64,000 bases of DNA. Origin: Mycobacterium pinniadriaticum. Its GTDB lineage: Bacteria; Actinomycetota; Actinomycetes; Mycobacteriales; Mycobacteriaceae. Shown here one piece after another: positions 25,106-33,549 of the stretch. The notes beneath the pieces are model-generated. The model made no database searches. It had not been told where the DNA came from and worked only from the letters and a program-made list of their open reading frames with translations. The stretch covers positions 58,862 through 122,861 of the forward strand of contig NZ_JAPJDO010000017.1 of assembly GCF_026242045.1 (NCBI RefSeq), in the 5' to 3' direction. The translations under genes were made by a program, and so were the position numbers. The stretch's first letter is position 1. Each line of letters begins with the position of its first letter.

Positions 25106-26029
25106 ATGAGCACAAAGGTTGCCATCATCGGGTCGGGAAACATCGGCACCGATCTGTTGATCAAGATCAAGCGGCTTGCCGGCGACGAGCTCGAGACCGT
25201 CGCGCTGGTGGGTATCGACCCCGAATCCGACGGACTGGCCCGAGCCAACCGGTTGGGCATCGACGCCGTCGCCACCGGGGTGCGGGGCCTAGTCGAGCAT
25301 CCGCGGTTCGACGAGATCGAGATCGTCTTCGACGCCACATCGGCGAGGGCCCACGAGTACAACGACTCCGTGCTCCGGCCGCTCGGCACGCGGCTGATCG
25401 ACCTGACTCCGGCCGCAGTCGGGCCCTACGTGGTGCCGCCGGTGAATCTCGGCGAACACCTCGACGTCCCGAACGTGAACATGGTGACCTGCGGCGGCCA
25501 GGCGACCATTCCGATCGTTGCCGCGATTTCGCGAGTGACGCCGGTGTACTGGGCTGAGATCGTGGCCTCGATCGCGTCGAAGTCCGCGGGTCCGGGCACG
25601 CGGGCCAACATCGACGAGTTCACCGAGACGACGTCGCGCGCCATCGAGCAGGTCGGCGGGGCTGCGCGCGGCAAGGCGATCATCATCTTGAATCCGGCCG
25701 AACCACCGCTGATCATGCGTGACACAGTGCTCGCGCTGGTCGGCGAAGATCGGCAGGACCAGATCGTGGCCTCGATCGAGGCGATGGTGGCCGAGGTCGC
25801 GACCTACGTGCCGGGATATCGGCTCAAGCAGGCGGTGCAGTTCGCCAAGGTCGAGGAGTCGATGTCCACCCTGACCGATGCAGCGGGCCCGCTATGGAAG
25901 GTCTCGGTCTTCCTCGAGGTCGAGGGCGCAGCACACTACCTGCCCGCGTACGCCGGAAACCTGGACATCATGACGTCCGCGGCGCTGCGGGTGGCGCGCG
26001 CGATCGCGGCGCACAAAGTGAAGGCATGA
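25106..26029 (+). CDS. mhpF: Acetaldehyde dehydrogenase (acylating)
   Basis: A 307-residue enzyme converting acetaldehyde, NAD+ and CoA to acetyl-CoA (MhpF/BphJ/HsaG family). The Rossmann motif GSGNIGTDLL is at 9-18 and the catalytic thiol is Cys129 in NMVTCGGQAT. The C-terminal dimerisation and tunnel-facing part is complete. It is followed 3 bp later by the aldolase gene, its usual partner: the two form a channelling complex for the last two steps of meta-cleavage. The start at 25106 has a purine-rich GGGAGCGG upstream. Confidence 0.96.
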   Translation: MSTKVAIIGSGNIGTDLLIKIKRLAGDELETVALVGIDPESDGLARANRLGIDAVATGVRGLVEHPRFDEIEIVFDATSARAHEYNDSVLRPLGTRLIDLTPAAVGPYVVPPVNLGEHLDVPNVNMVTCGGQATIPIVAAISRVTPVYWAEIVASIASKSAGPGTRANIDEFTETTSRAIEQVGGAARGKAIIILNPAEPPLIMRDTVLALVGEDRQDQIVASIEAMVAEVATYVPGYRLKQAVQFAKVEESMSTLTDAAGPLWKVSVFLEVEGAAHYLPAYAGNLDIMTSAALRVARAIAAHKVKA

Positions 26030-26032
26030 CCG

Positions 26033-27100
26033 ATGAACACAATGACGACAACCGCCTCGGACGAGCGGCGCGCCACTGCCGACGACGGTGTGGCCCTGTA
26101 CATCCAGGACGTCACCCTGCGCGACGGGATGCATGCCATCCGACACCGGATCACTCCGCCGGACGTGGCCGCCATCGCCGCGGCCGTGGATCGCGCCGGT
26201 GTCGATGCGATCGAGGTGTCCCACGGTGACGGGTTGGCGGGGCATTCACTGACCTACGGCGCGGGGAGCAACACTGATTGGGAATGGATTGAGGCCGCGG
26301 CGTCGAGCATCCACCGTGCGAAGTTGACAACCCTGCTGCTGCCGGGCATCGGCACCATCCACGAACTCGAGCGCGCCCGCGAACTCGGGGTGGCGTCGGT
26401 CCGGGTGGCCACGCACTGTACCGAGGCCGACGTGTCCGCCCAACACATCGCCAAGGCGAAGGAGCTTGGCATGGACGTCTCCGGCTTCCTGATGATGTCG
26501 CACCTGGCACCGGCCGAAGAGTTGGCCCGGCAGGCCAAGCTGATGGAGTCGTACGGGGCTGACTGTGTGTACGTGACGGATTCGGGCGGCCGTCTGACGA
26601 TGGACGCGGTCCGCGACCGGGTGCGGGCGTACCGGAATGTCCTGGAGTCGGACACCCAGATCGGGATCCACGCCCACCAGAACCTGTCGTTGGCGGTGGC
26701 GAACTCGGTGGTCGCGGTCGAGGAGGGCGTCGTCCGCGTCGACGCCTCACTCGCCGGCCACGGGGCCGGCGCCGGGAACTGCCCGATCGAACCATTTGCC
26801 GCGGTAGCGGATCTGCTGGGCTGGAAGCATTCCTGCGACCTGTTCGGACTGCAGGATGCCGCCGACGACCTGGTTCGCCCGTTGCAGGACCGTCCGGTTC
26901 AGGTCGATCGCGAGACGCTGACCCTCGGGTATGCGGGGGTCTATTCGAGTTTCCTGCGGCACGCGGAAAATGCCGCCGCCACCTACGGTTTGGACACCCG
27001 AGACATCCTGATGGAGGTCGGTCGACGGGGCCTGGTCGGTGGACAGGAGGACATGATCACCGACGTGGCACTCGACCTGCGCAACCGCCGGGGGAATTAG
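26033..27100 (+). CDS. mhpE: 4-hydroxy-2-oxovalerate aldolase
   Basis: A 355-residue DRE-TIM aldolase (MhpE/BphI/HsaF family) that splits 4-hydroxy-2-oxovalerate (or a longer homologue) into pyruvate and an aldehyde. The N-terminal signature is TLRDGMHAIRH, where Arg30 and Asp31 are catalytic/metal residues. The metal-binding GIHAHQN lies near 208, and VDASLAGHGAGAGN follows. It acts with the acylating aldehyde dehydrogenase encoded immediately before it. The first ATG (26033) is used; ATG 26042 is possible. Confidence 0.96.
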   Translation: MNTMTTTASDERRATADDGVALYIQDVTLRDGMHAIRHRITPPDVAAIAAAVDRAGVDAIEVSHGDGLAGHSLTYGAGSNTDWEWIEAAASSIHRAKLTTLLLPGIGTIHELERARELGVASVRVATHCTEADVSAQHIAKAKELGMDVSGFLMMSHLAPAEELARQAKLMESYGADCVYVTDSGGRLTMDAVRDRVRAYRNVLESDTQIGIHAHQNLSLAVANSVVAVEEGVVRVDASLAGHGAGAGNCPIEPFAAVADLLGWKHSCDLFGLQDAADDLVRPLQDRPVQVDRETLTLGYAGVYSSFLRHAENAAATYGLDTRDILMEVGRRGLVGGQEDMITDVALDLRNRRGN

Positions 27101-27117
27101 TTCCGTTCGAGTCGTGG

Positions 27118-27903
27118 CTAAGCGAAGGAGACCCGCACCGACCCTATCCCGTCGATCGTCGCGACGTAGGTGCTACCCGAGCGCGCCGGCGCCATCGGTC
27201 CGAGAGCGCCAGAGAGCACGATGTGCCCGGCCCGCAAGGGTGATCCGTTGTCGCGCGCGGTGCGGGCGAGCCATTGTAGGGCGATGAGCGGACTGCCCAG
27301 GCAGTCCGCGCCGCAGCCCTGCGAGATGGTGGCGCCGTCCTCCGTCAACTGCATGGTGCGGGACACGAAATCGATGTCAGCGGCCGGGTTCTGCGGGTCG
27401 CCGAGGACGAACAGGGCCGACGAGCCATTGTCGGCGATGGTGTCGACGATGCTGATCTTCCAGTCCCGGATGCGGGAGTCGACGATCTCGATGGCCGGTA
27501 CCGCGACTCCGGCGGCGGCGCGCACGGCGTCATCGCAGAGATCATCGATCAGGTCGTCGGAGAGGATGAACGCGATCTCGGCTTCGACCTTGGGTTGCAG
27601 CAACCGCCCGGCGGGGACGCAGGATCCGTTCTCGATCCGCATGTCGGCGAAGAGCACCCCGGAATCGGGTTGGTTGACGCCGAGTTGACGCTGCACGGCG
27701 GGGGACGTCAGCCCGATCTTGTGGCCCACGATGGTGCGCCCCCTCATCACCGCATCCTCGGTGATCAGGTTCTGCACGGCGTAGGCGGCCGCAATGTCGT
27801 TGTCGCCGAGAAGGTCTCGCACCGGCTCGCACTGGCGCGGCGCATCGGCGGCGGCGATCAGCCGGCTGGCGGCTTCCCGCAATCGCACATGGGTCAGGCT
27901 CAT
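27118..27903 (-). CDS. mhpD: 2-hydroxypenta-2,4-dienoate (2-keto-4-pentenoate) hydratase
   Basis: A 261-residue hydratase of the MhpD/BphH/HsaE group. It hydrates the 2-hydroxypenta-2,4-dienoate released by ring-fission hydrolysis to 4-hydroxy-2-oxovalerate. Family residues include GHKIGLTS near 55, the acidic metal cluster KVEAEIAF near 104, and EIVDSRI further on. The start at 27903 has AGAGGAATC before it. It is the last gene of the leftward aromatic operon and is convergent with the aldolase gene, so the three lower-pathway enzymes sit side by side on opposite strands. Confidence 0.93.
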   Translation of the reverse strand: MSLTHVRLREAASRLIAAADAPRQCEPVRDLLGDNDIAAAYAVQNLITEDAVMRGRTIVGHKIGLTSPAVQRQLGVNQPDSGVLFADMRIENGSCVPAGRLLQPKVEAEIAFILSDDLIDDLCDDAVRAAAGVAVPAIEIVDSRIRDWKISIVDTIADNGSSALFVLGDPQNPAADIDFVSRTMQLTEDGATISQGCGADCLGSPLIALQWLARTARDNGSPLRAGHIVLSGALGPMAPARSGSTYVATIDGIGSVRVSFA

Positions 27904-27926
27904 GATTCCTCTGGTGTCCATGGGTG

Positions 27927-28691
27927 TCAGCCCATGCTGGCGCCGCCGTTGACATAGATCGTCTGTCCGGTGATGAAGCGGCTGTCCTCGCCGGCGAGGA
28001 AGGCGACCGTGGCTGCCACCTCCGCCGGTTCCCCAGGTCGGCCGAGTGGGACGATCGCGGTGCCCTGCTCGACGACTTCCAGGAGTCGGGCGGGCGCGTC
28101 CCCGGAGGCGAACAAGGCGGACAGCTCCGGCGTCAGCACATAACAGGGCGCGACGGTGTTGGCGGTGACGCCGGCATCGGCGAACTCGCGTGCCAGTCCG
28201 GCCATCATCGCGTGCACGCCGCCCTTGGCCGCGTTGTACATCGCGTGGTCCATCAGACCGGTGCGCACCGAGTCGGCGCCGATGTTGATGATCCGGCCAT
28301 GTAGCCGAGACACCATGTGGGGCAGCACCGCCCGGGTGCAGCGGATGGTGGTCCACAGGTTGTTGTCGATGGTCGCCCGCAGTGTTTCCTCGGTGTGCTC
28401 GAGGGTCGGCCGGATCACGCCACCGCCGGCATTGTTCACCAGAACGTCGACGTGGCCAAGGGTCTCCAGAGCCGCAGCGAACAGATCGTCGGCGACGCCC
28501 GGTCGCTGGAGCTCTCCGACGAAGCAGCCCGCCACCGCCGCATGGGCCGCCACCCGCTGAGTGTCCTCCGTCGAGCGGGTCGCGGCAAACACAGTGGCTC
28601 CGTCGGCGATCAGGCGCGCGACGATGCCGAGACCGATTCCCGAGGCGGCCCCGGTGACGATCGCCGTGCGTCCGGCGAGCGGGCTGCTCAC
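27927..28691 (-). CDS. SDR, probable cis-dihydrodiol dehydrogenase
   Basis: A 254-residue classical SDR: TGAASGIG near 14, NNAG near 90, then a Ser/Tyr/Lys set in the GADSVRTGLMDHAMYNAAK region. It starts with GTG 28691, overlapping the stop of the dioxygenase beta-subunit gene by 4 nt. Directly following the two Rieske subunits, it is best explained as the cis-diol dehydrogenase that rearomatises the dihydrodiol, although sequence alone would also allow a generic SDR. Confidence 0.87.
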   Translation of the reverse strand: MSSPLAGRTAIVTGAASGIGLGIVARLIADGATVFAATRSTEDTQRVAAHAAVAGCFVGELQRPGVADDLFAAALETLGHVDVLVNNAGGGVIRPTLEHTEETLRATIDNNLWTTIRCTRAVLPHMVSRLHGRIINIGADSVRTGLMDHAMYNAAKGGVHAMMAGLAREFADAGVTANTVAPCYVLTPELSALFASGDAPARLLEVVEQGTAIVPLGRPGEPAEVAATVAFLAGEDSRFITGQTIYVNGGASMG

Positions 28692-29185
28692 AAGATGACG
28701 GCCACGTCGGCGACCTCGCGCAGGTCGGTCAAGTCGAGGTTGACCCGCTTGTAGGCGATCCGGAAGCCCGCACCAGTCAGCCGCAACCGGTAGTGGTACC
28801 GGCCGACATAGACGCTCGACTTGCCGGCGCGGAAACGCCACACGGTGAACAAGGCGGTCACCGCGATCTCTGTGCTGCCCTGGGCTGGTTCGAACTGAAC
28901 GTTGAACACTTGATGATTGGTGCGAGAGTGCGGGTACTCCCGGTGCGCCCGACGGTTGTTGAGGCGCTCCACCCTGGCCTGCATCCGCCGGTGATCGTCG
29001 TCGATCAGCAAGAGGTCGCGGTCCGGATCGGCGTCGATCTTGTCGTTGCACGGTACCTCGTACTTGGCATCGGGCTCGTAGAGTTCCAGCCAGCCGTCGA
29101 GGTCCCACGAGTCCAGTAGCGCGGCTTCGTGATAGAGGAAATCCTCGATCTCCGAGCGCGTTACGGCGGCGAGTGTGGTGGTCAT
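28688..29185 (-). CDS. Aromatic-ring-hydroxylating dioxygenase, beta subunit
   Basis: A 165-residue small subunit with the NTF2-like cone fold of Rieske dioxygenases. Typical positions are the N-terminal FLYHEAALLDSWDLDGWLEL, YEVPCND, the RxxSRTNHQVFNV stretch, and the strand ending YHYRLRLTGAGFRIAYKRV. It overlaps the alpha-subunit gene by 4 nt and together they should form the (alpha-beta)3 oxygenase. No ferredoxin or reductase gene accompanies them in this operon, so electron partners must come from elsewhere. Confidence 0.92.
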   Translation of the reverse strand: MTTTLAAVTRSEIEDFLYHEAALLDSWDLDGWLELYEPDAKYEVPCNDKIDADPDRDLLLIDDDHRRMQARVERLNNRRAHREYPHSRTNHQVFNVQFEPAQGSTEIAVTALFTVWRFRAGKSSVYVGRYHYRLRLTGAGFRIAYKRVNLDLTDLREVADVAVIL

Positions 29186-30489
29186 CGCGCACCACCGAGA
29201 TCTGCCGCGTCGCCCATCTGCTGCTGCCAGCGTCTCCAGAACTCCCTCATTTGTTCCTCATCGTTGGCCATCGGTCCGCGGCCCATGCCACGGGAGATGT
29301 CGTTCCATTCGCAGCCGCCGCTGGTGAAGCCCTGCTGGCAGGATTCGAGTGCCTCGATGTCGTCAGGGGTGGCGAATCCGCCCGGCCCGAGGAAGGTCAG
29401 GAAGCTGTCGAGTCGACGATCGCGCAGACTGGGCACCTCGTCGGTGGGCGCCAACTCCCACGCCGTGACGTCCACGCGGTTGGGGGCAGGAGAGAACATC
29501 GTCCGCACCGTCACGGCCATGATGTCGTTGATGATCAAGTTGGGGTAGATGATCAGGTTGCGGTTCACCTCGCACATTTTGCGGGCCCGCTCCTCGCCGT
29601 ATTTCTCAACGAGTTCGGTGCGGATGCGCTCGATCTCGACCTTCGCCTGCTCGCCGAACAACGGCTCCCACTTGGCCACGGGGCGGCCCCACGGTGAGGA
29701 GTACTCGATCACGGCGTGGCCGTTTCCGAGTGTGACGGCCTGGCCGCGGACGCCGCCCTGCAGGTCGGTCCCCAGCGATACCAGGTATTTGAAGTAGGTG
29801 TCGTGAGTGGAGTTCGCGTGGTATCCGTCGGCACTGTTCTCGACAAGAAGTTTGTAGTTCGCGTCGAAGCTGTACTCGTTGGTCCCCTTGATGATCTCGA
29901 CGGATCCGCCGCATCCGTCGATCACCAGGTCGATGTACTCCTTCGCGCCGGCGAGCCAGGTCGCCAGGTCGACGATGTCAGGGTCGTAGCTGGCGAAGAC
30001 GAATCCCCGATAGGACTCGACCCGCGCGACCCTGGCCAGCCCGAGCTCCTCGAACTTCAAACCGTTCGAGTAGCCCTCCCGGTCGGGCACACCCCTCAGA
30101 GTGCCCTCACTGTCGAACGACCAGGCGTGGTAGAAGCACTGGAAGACCTTCGAGTTTCCGGAGTCCTGCCGGCACACGAGTGCACCGCGATGTGTGCAGG
30201 AGTTGTGGAAGACGTTGACGTTTCCGCTCTTCGCGCCGCGGACCATGAAGATCGGCCGCCCGGCGACGTTGCGCCGGACGAAGTCGCCGGGCTCGGGAAT
30301 TTCCGACTCGTGGCCCACGTAGAGCCACGAGTGGCCGAAGACCCGCTCCACCTCGGCGCGGTGAATCTTCTCCGACGTCATCGCAGTGCGGTGAACACGG
30401 AAGGTGTTGCGTTCCTGGTTGTCGACAACCAGCGGGTTGCGGGCCGTAGGGGTGGTGATCGCGGCTGTCCAACCCTCGACTGTGCTCAT
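29182..30489 (-). CDS. Aromatic-ring-hydroxylating dioxygenase, alpha subunit
   Basis: A 435-residue Rieske oxygenase large subunit that inserts both oxygen atoms into an aromatic ring to form a cis-dihydrodiol. The Rieske ligands are Cys98-x-His100 and Cys118-x2-His121 (CTHRGALVC and QCFYHAW). The mononuclear iron site shows the full D-x2-H-x4-H with Asp221, His224 and His229. It groups in character with benzoate/p-cumate-type dioxygenases acting on aromatic acids. The start at 30489 overlaps the hydrolase stop (ATGA). In the proposed pathway it would act on a p-cumate-like acid. Confidence 0.93.
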   Translation of the reverse strand: MSTVEGWTAAITTPTARNPLVVDNQERNTFRVHRTAMTSEKIHRAEVERVFGHSWLYVGHESEIPEPGDFVRRNVAGRPIFMVRGAKSGNVNVFHNSCTHRGALVCRQDSGNSKVFQCFYHAWSFDSEGTLRGVPDREGYSNGLKFEELGLARVARVESYRGFVFASYDPDIVDLATWLAGAKEYIDLVIDGCGGSVEIIKGTNEYSFDANYKLLVENSADGYHANSTHDTYFKYLVSLGTDLQGGVRGQAVTLGNGHAVIEYSSPWGRPVAKWEPLFGEQAKVEIERIRTELVEKYGEERARKMCEVNRNLIIYPNLIINDIMAVTVRTMFSPAPNRVDVTAWELAPTDEVPSLRDRRLDSFLTFLGPGGFATPDDIEALESCQQGFTSGGCEWNDISRGMGRGPMANDEEQMREFWRRWQQQMGDAADLGGAR

Positions 30490-31310
30490 GAGCGCTCCAG
30501 ATAATCGGCGACCAGCGCGGAGAACTCGTCCGCGCGTTCGATTTGGGTCCAGTGCCCGCATCGGCTGAATACGTGTAGGTCAGCATTCGGCAGCAGGTCG
30601 AGCATGGTCACCGACACCGTTAGCGGCACCACCTTGTCTTCTCGTCCGTGGATGAGCAGTGTCGGGGTGGTGATTTCGCGAACCTCCTCGCCGGTGATGG
30701 CCAACTCGGATCCTCTGTGCTTGGGATCGAAGAACATCGCGCGGTAGGCCTCGTAGGCGCCGTCGGCGACGCTGGCCTCATACCGGATCGTGACCAGTTC
30801 CTCGGTGATCAGGTCGGGGTTCACCGCGAAGAAGTTCTTGAGGAGACGACGCATGGCGTCATGCGAGGGTTCGTAACCGCGAAGCGCGGCCAGTCCCTCT
30901 GTCGGGGTCATGCCGACGCCGGGGGAGCCCATGAGCACCATTCGGCTGATCCGATCCGGATGATCGGTAGCCATCTGCAGCGCGATCCGCCCACCCAATG
31001 AGTTGCCGACGACCGCCGTGCGGCCGATGCCCATCGCGTCGAGGAACGACCAGACGTGATCGGTCCAGGTGCGCAGCGAGTAGATGATGTCCGCGGGCCG
31101 CTCGGTGGCGCCGAATCCGACGATATCGGGTGCGAATACGTGGAAGGTGCGGGAAAGCGGCCCGATGTTGAGCTGCCAGTTGGCGGTGCCCGAGACGCCG
31201 GGCCCGGATCCGTGCAGCATCAGCACCGGCTCACCGGAGCCGGCTTCCAGATAGCTCGTTCGGATACCCCGGGCGTCAATGCTTTTCGATTCGACGACGC
31301 TTACCGTCAT
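30486..31310 (-). CDS. meta-Cleavage product hydrolase (alpha/beta hydrolase)
   Basis: A 274-residue C-C bond hydrolase like BphD/HsaD/CmtE. It cleaves the ring-fission product (2-hydroxy-6-oxo-hexa-2,4-dienoate type) into 2-hydroxypentadienoate and an acid. The oxyanion segment is LHGSGPG at 32-38, the nucleophile is Ser104 in GNSLGG, the acid is Asp225 in HGREDKVVP and the base is His253 in CGHWTQ. The 4-nt overlap with the LigB-type gene upstream links ring cleavage and hydrolysis. If p-cumate is the substrate, the released acid would be isobutyrate. Confidence 0.93.
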   Translation of the reverse strand: MTVSVVESKSIDARGIRTSYLEAGSGEPVLMLHGSGPGVSGTANWQLNIGPLSRTFHVFAPDIVGFGATERPADIIYSLRTWTDHVWSFLDAMGIGRTAVVGNSLGGRIALQMATDHPDRISRMVLMGSPGVGMTPTEGLAALRGYEPSHDAMRRLLKNFFAVNPDLITEELVTIRYEASVADGAYEAYRAMFFDPKHRGSELAITGEEVREITTPTLLIHGREDKVVPLTVSVTMLDLLPNADLHVFSRCGHWTQIERADEFSALVADYLERS

Positions 31311-32383
31311 CCCTGCCCTCCTTCTTCGAATATTGCGAAGCACTTGTTGGAGTTGAAGACGTCCGTCACGACCAGGTCGGACCACGTGAGTTGTAGGTTC
31401 AGTTCGGCCGCGGCTCCGGTCATGCAAAACCAGTTGAGTAGCTCCTGTTGACCGGACTCGAGGATCGCTGCCGACGTCGTGGCTTGCCAGGTCTGGTAAT
31501 CACCTGCGGTCAGCACGTTGTAGAGCCGCAGATCGGCTTCGGTGTCCGGCGCCAGCCGCCACTTCTTGTCGACCAGAAACGCATGCGACCAACTCGATGA
31601 AGCAATAAGCGCCACCCGCAGGTCGGTTCCGGCGAAGGCTTGGGCGACAGCTCGTCCCAATGCGAAGCAGCGTGCCGGAGTCGGGCCGATCGGGTCGAGC
31701 TGCTCGGCGCGAGCCTGAGCGAAGGTCACCAGCCCGCCGCGGCGGGCTATTACATGGGGTCCGTAGCAGTTCACCGTGATCGGTAGCACCGGGTAGGGGA
31801 AGTTCGCTCCGGCGTCGGGATAGTCGAGGAACAGCTGCGTGTTGACGATGGCGTGCGGAAACGCGGATTCCTTGCGCTTCTGGTAGGAGTACGCCATGTC
31901 GAACCCTCGTTCGATGAGCTCGCCGGTGAGCCAGCGTGCCTTGTCGGCCGCGCCGTGCACGGTGATGGTGGTGTGCTCGGGCAGTCCCCAGGCGTTGGGG
32001 CTTCCGCGTTCGTTCATCAGCTCGAACGGTTCGACTTCGAGGTCGTCGTAGGCAAGTACGCAGAACGGCGGGACGATCTCTTCCCGGAAGTTTTCGTATT
32101 GGTCGTCGCCCCAGACCAGCACCACGTCCGGCTCGAACTCGTCCAGCATCCGGCGGCAGCGGGCAAGGTTGTCCACCAGTGTGTTCCGGTGCGCAGCGGC
32201 CGCACTGACTCCCTTGTCGGCACCCCATTCGCGCTGCATCAGCTCCGGCCAACTTCCGGGGTCCTTCGCGGATTCGGGAATGTCGGGATCGGTAAGCGTC
32301 CAGCGCAACAGGCTGGCCATGTGTTCATCCGTTCCGGCCAGCAGGGGATAGTGTGTCAGGCCGAGTCCGAGGAAGTGTGCCAT
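31307..32383 (-). CDS. LigB-type (class III) extradiol ring-cleavage dioxygenase
   Basis: A 358-residue protein of the protocatechuate 4,5-dioxygenase catalytic-subunit superfamily, cleaving a catechol adjacent to its hydroxyls using non-haem Fe(II). The N-terminal FLGLGLTHYPLL gives the first metal histidine (His11). The central VLVWGDDQYENF segment and the SSSWSHAFL motif are family hallmarks. The start at 32383 is preceded by GGAGAGG, so the gene begins 59 bp inside the end of the amidohydrolase gene. In p-cumate and 2,3-dihydroxybenzoate pathways the 3,4-dioxygenase is of this class (established family knowledge), matching the context. Confidence 0.88.
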   Translation of the reverse strand: MAHFLGLGLTHYPLLAGTDEHMASLLRWTLTDPDIPESAKDPGSWPELMQREWGADKGVSAAAAHRNTLVDNLARCRRMLDEFEPDVVLVWGDDQYENFREEIVPPFCVLAYDDLEVEPFELMNERGSPNAWGLPEHTTITVHGAADKARWLTGELIERGFDMAYSYQKRKESAFPHAIVNTQLFLDYPDAGANFPYPVLPITVNCYGPHVIARRGGLVTFAQARAEQLDPIGPTPARCFALGRAVAQAFAGTDLRVALIASSSWSHAFLVDKKWRLAPDTEADLRLYNVLTAGDYQTWQATTSAAILESGQQELLNWFCMTGAAAELNLQLTWSDLVVTDVFNSNKCFAIFEEGGQG

Positions 32384-33347
32384 AAGGCCTCTCCAGATTT
32401 CTTCTGCTGATTCGTTGGTTGAGCTCAAGGGGTAGATCGACCACGATGTCGCCGATGGGCTCGGGTGCCGCGGGGAAGGGATAGTCCGAACCGAAGACGA
32501 CGCGGTCGGCGCCGAACACGTCCACTGCGGTCAACAGGGCGGCCCGGTTGTAGGTCAGCGAGTCGCACCACATCGTTTTCGCCAGCCGGCTGGGCAGTTC
32601 GGCGGAGTCAGCCGGCATCCCTGCTATCGTCGCGCCCTTGTCGAGCCGGCCGATGATGGCAGGCAGCGCGCCGCCGCCGTGCGCGAGGCAGAGTCGGACC
32701 GTCGGCCGTCGCACTAGCGCCCCCGTGCTGAGGAGTGAGGCTGCAGCCGTTGCGGTTTCGAGTGGCATGCCCGCGCCGAAACCCATCCGAAGTCCGGCCA
32801 TCCGGGTAGGCAGGTCCTCGTCGCGAGGATGAATCAGGATGAACGCCTCGAGTTCGCTTGCAACAGCAAAGAACCGGTCGAATCGCTCGTCGGCGAGCTC
32901 GCAGCCGCGGACCTGCGTGGCGATCTCGACCCCGAGGAAGCCGCGGCGGCTCATACACCGGCGCAATTCGGCGACGGCCCGATCCGGGTCCTGCAGTGCC
33001 ACGGCTCCCAGCGCGGCGAACCGATTGGGGTGGTCAGTGACAATACGGGCGAAGAACTCGTTCTGGGAGGCGGCCAGTTCCGCGGCGCCGGCCGGATCGC
33101 AGTCATAGCAGAACGTCACCGGAATGGGCGAAATCACCTGCATTGCAACGCCGTCGCGGTCCATATCCGCGATGCGGGCTTCTGCCGACCAGCAGCGGTA
33201 GTCGATCTTCCGGTAGTGCTGATCACCGTAATTGAGCCATGCGGTGGTGTCACCCGTGCGCTCCACGCTCGGCCATCGGTCCTCGCTGTGCCGCCGTCTC
33301 AGATCAGGCAGATCCGGATCGACAGCATGGGTATGTACGTCGATCAG
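32325..33347 (-). CDS. Amidohydrolase-2 (ACMSD-type) family protein, probable decarboxylase
   Basis: About 340 residues of an ACMSD-family TIM barrel, metal-dependent enzymes that mostly decarboxylate aromatic or muconate-type acids. The N-terminal metal motif IDVHTHA is clearly encoded, but no ATG, GTG or TTG precedes it in frame: the frame is closed upstream by a TAA at 33422-33420. CTG 33347 (giving IDVHTHA directly) or CTG 33395 are the candidates. The first standard start, GTG 33266, would remove the metal ligands. Further motifs: SPIPVTF, AHGGGALP and FGSDYPF. It heads the aromatic operon and likely decarboxylates the carboxylated ring-fission product, the task of CmtD elsewhere. Confidence 0.8.
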   Translation of the reverse strand: MIDVHTHAVDPDLPDLRRRHSEDRWPSVERTGDTTAWLNYGDQHYRKIDYRCWSAEARIADMDRDGVAMQVISPIPVTFCYDCDPAGAAELAASQNEFFARIVTDHPNRFAALGAVALQDPDRAVAELRRCMSRRGFLGVEIATQVRGCELADERFDRFFAVASELEAFILIHPRDEDLPTRMAGLRMGFGAGMPLETATAAASLLSTGALVRRPTVRLCLAHGGGALPAIIGRLDKGATIAGMPADSAELPSRLAKTMWCDSLTYNRAALLTAVDVFGADRVVFGSDYPFPAAPEPIGDIVVDLPLELNQRISRRNLERPYGTLPRTRPDTLSPAGRNG

Positions 33348-33418
33348 GCCGGTGGGTGGGCGAGAAGCGATGGCAGTCTCCGGAGGCGCGGGCAGTGGAC
33401 TGAGAGCGAGCGTAAACG

Positions 33419-33434
33419 ATTATGCATGCATAAT
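33419..33434. promoter_or_regulatory. 16-bp perfect palindrome upstream of aromatic operon
   Basis: ATTATGCATGCATAAT is a perfect inverted repeat in the gap between the first aromatic-operon gene and the GntR gene at 33550. Its position 70-90 bp upstream of the first coding residues suits an operator for the leftward operon. It differs from the TGGTCnGACCA sites, so a separate regulator is expected; the adjacent GntR protein is the first candidate and the IclR protein the second. Confidence 0.65.
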
Positions 33435-33488
33435 TCAAGATGTTGATGCAGAATGTTGTGGATCACATATTGTCGGTGGTAGGAGTGA

Positions 33489-33498
33489 CTGCATGCAG
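33489..33498. promoter_or_regulatory. Second TGCATGCA palindrome
   Basis: CTGCATGCAG shares the TGCATGCA core with the 16-bp palindrome 60 bp away. Two copies of a rare core in one 200-bp non-coding region suggest a paired operator, with possible looping or cooperative binding, for the same regulator. Confidence 0.4.
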
Positions 33499-33549
33499 GC
33501 AGCCTCACATCGCCCCCGGGCCGGGGGCGTTGGGCGGACTTCGCTGGTC

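Noticed and set aside
25106..32383. Steroid (hsa/kshAB) degradation cluster
   Set aside because: Lower-pathway enzymes are shared with steroid catabolism, but HsaC-type (class I) dioxygenase, KshA-like 3-ketosteroid hydroxylase and KstD are absent; the LigB-type enzyme and two-subunit dioxygenase point to an aromatic acid.
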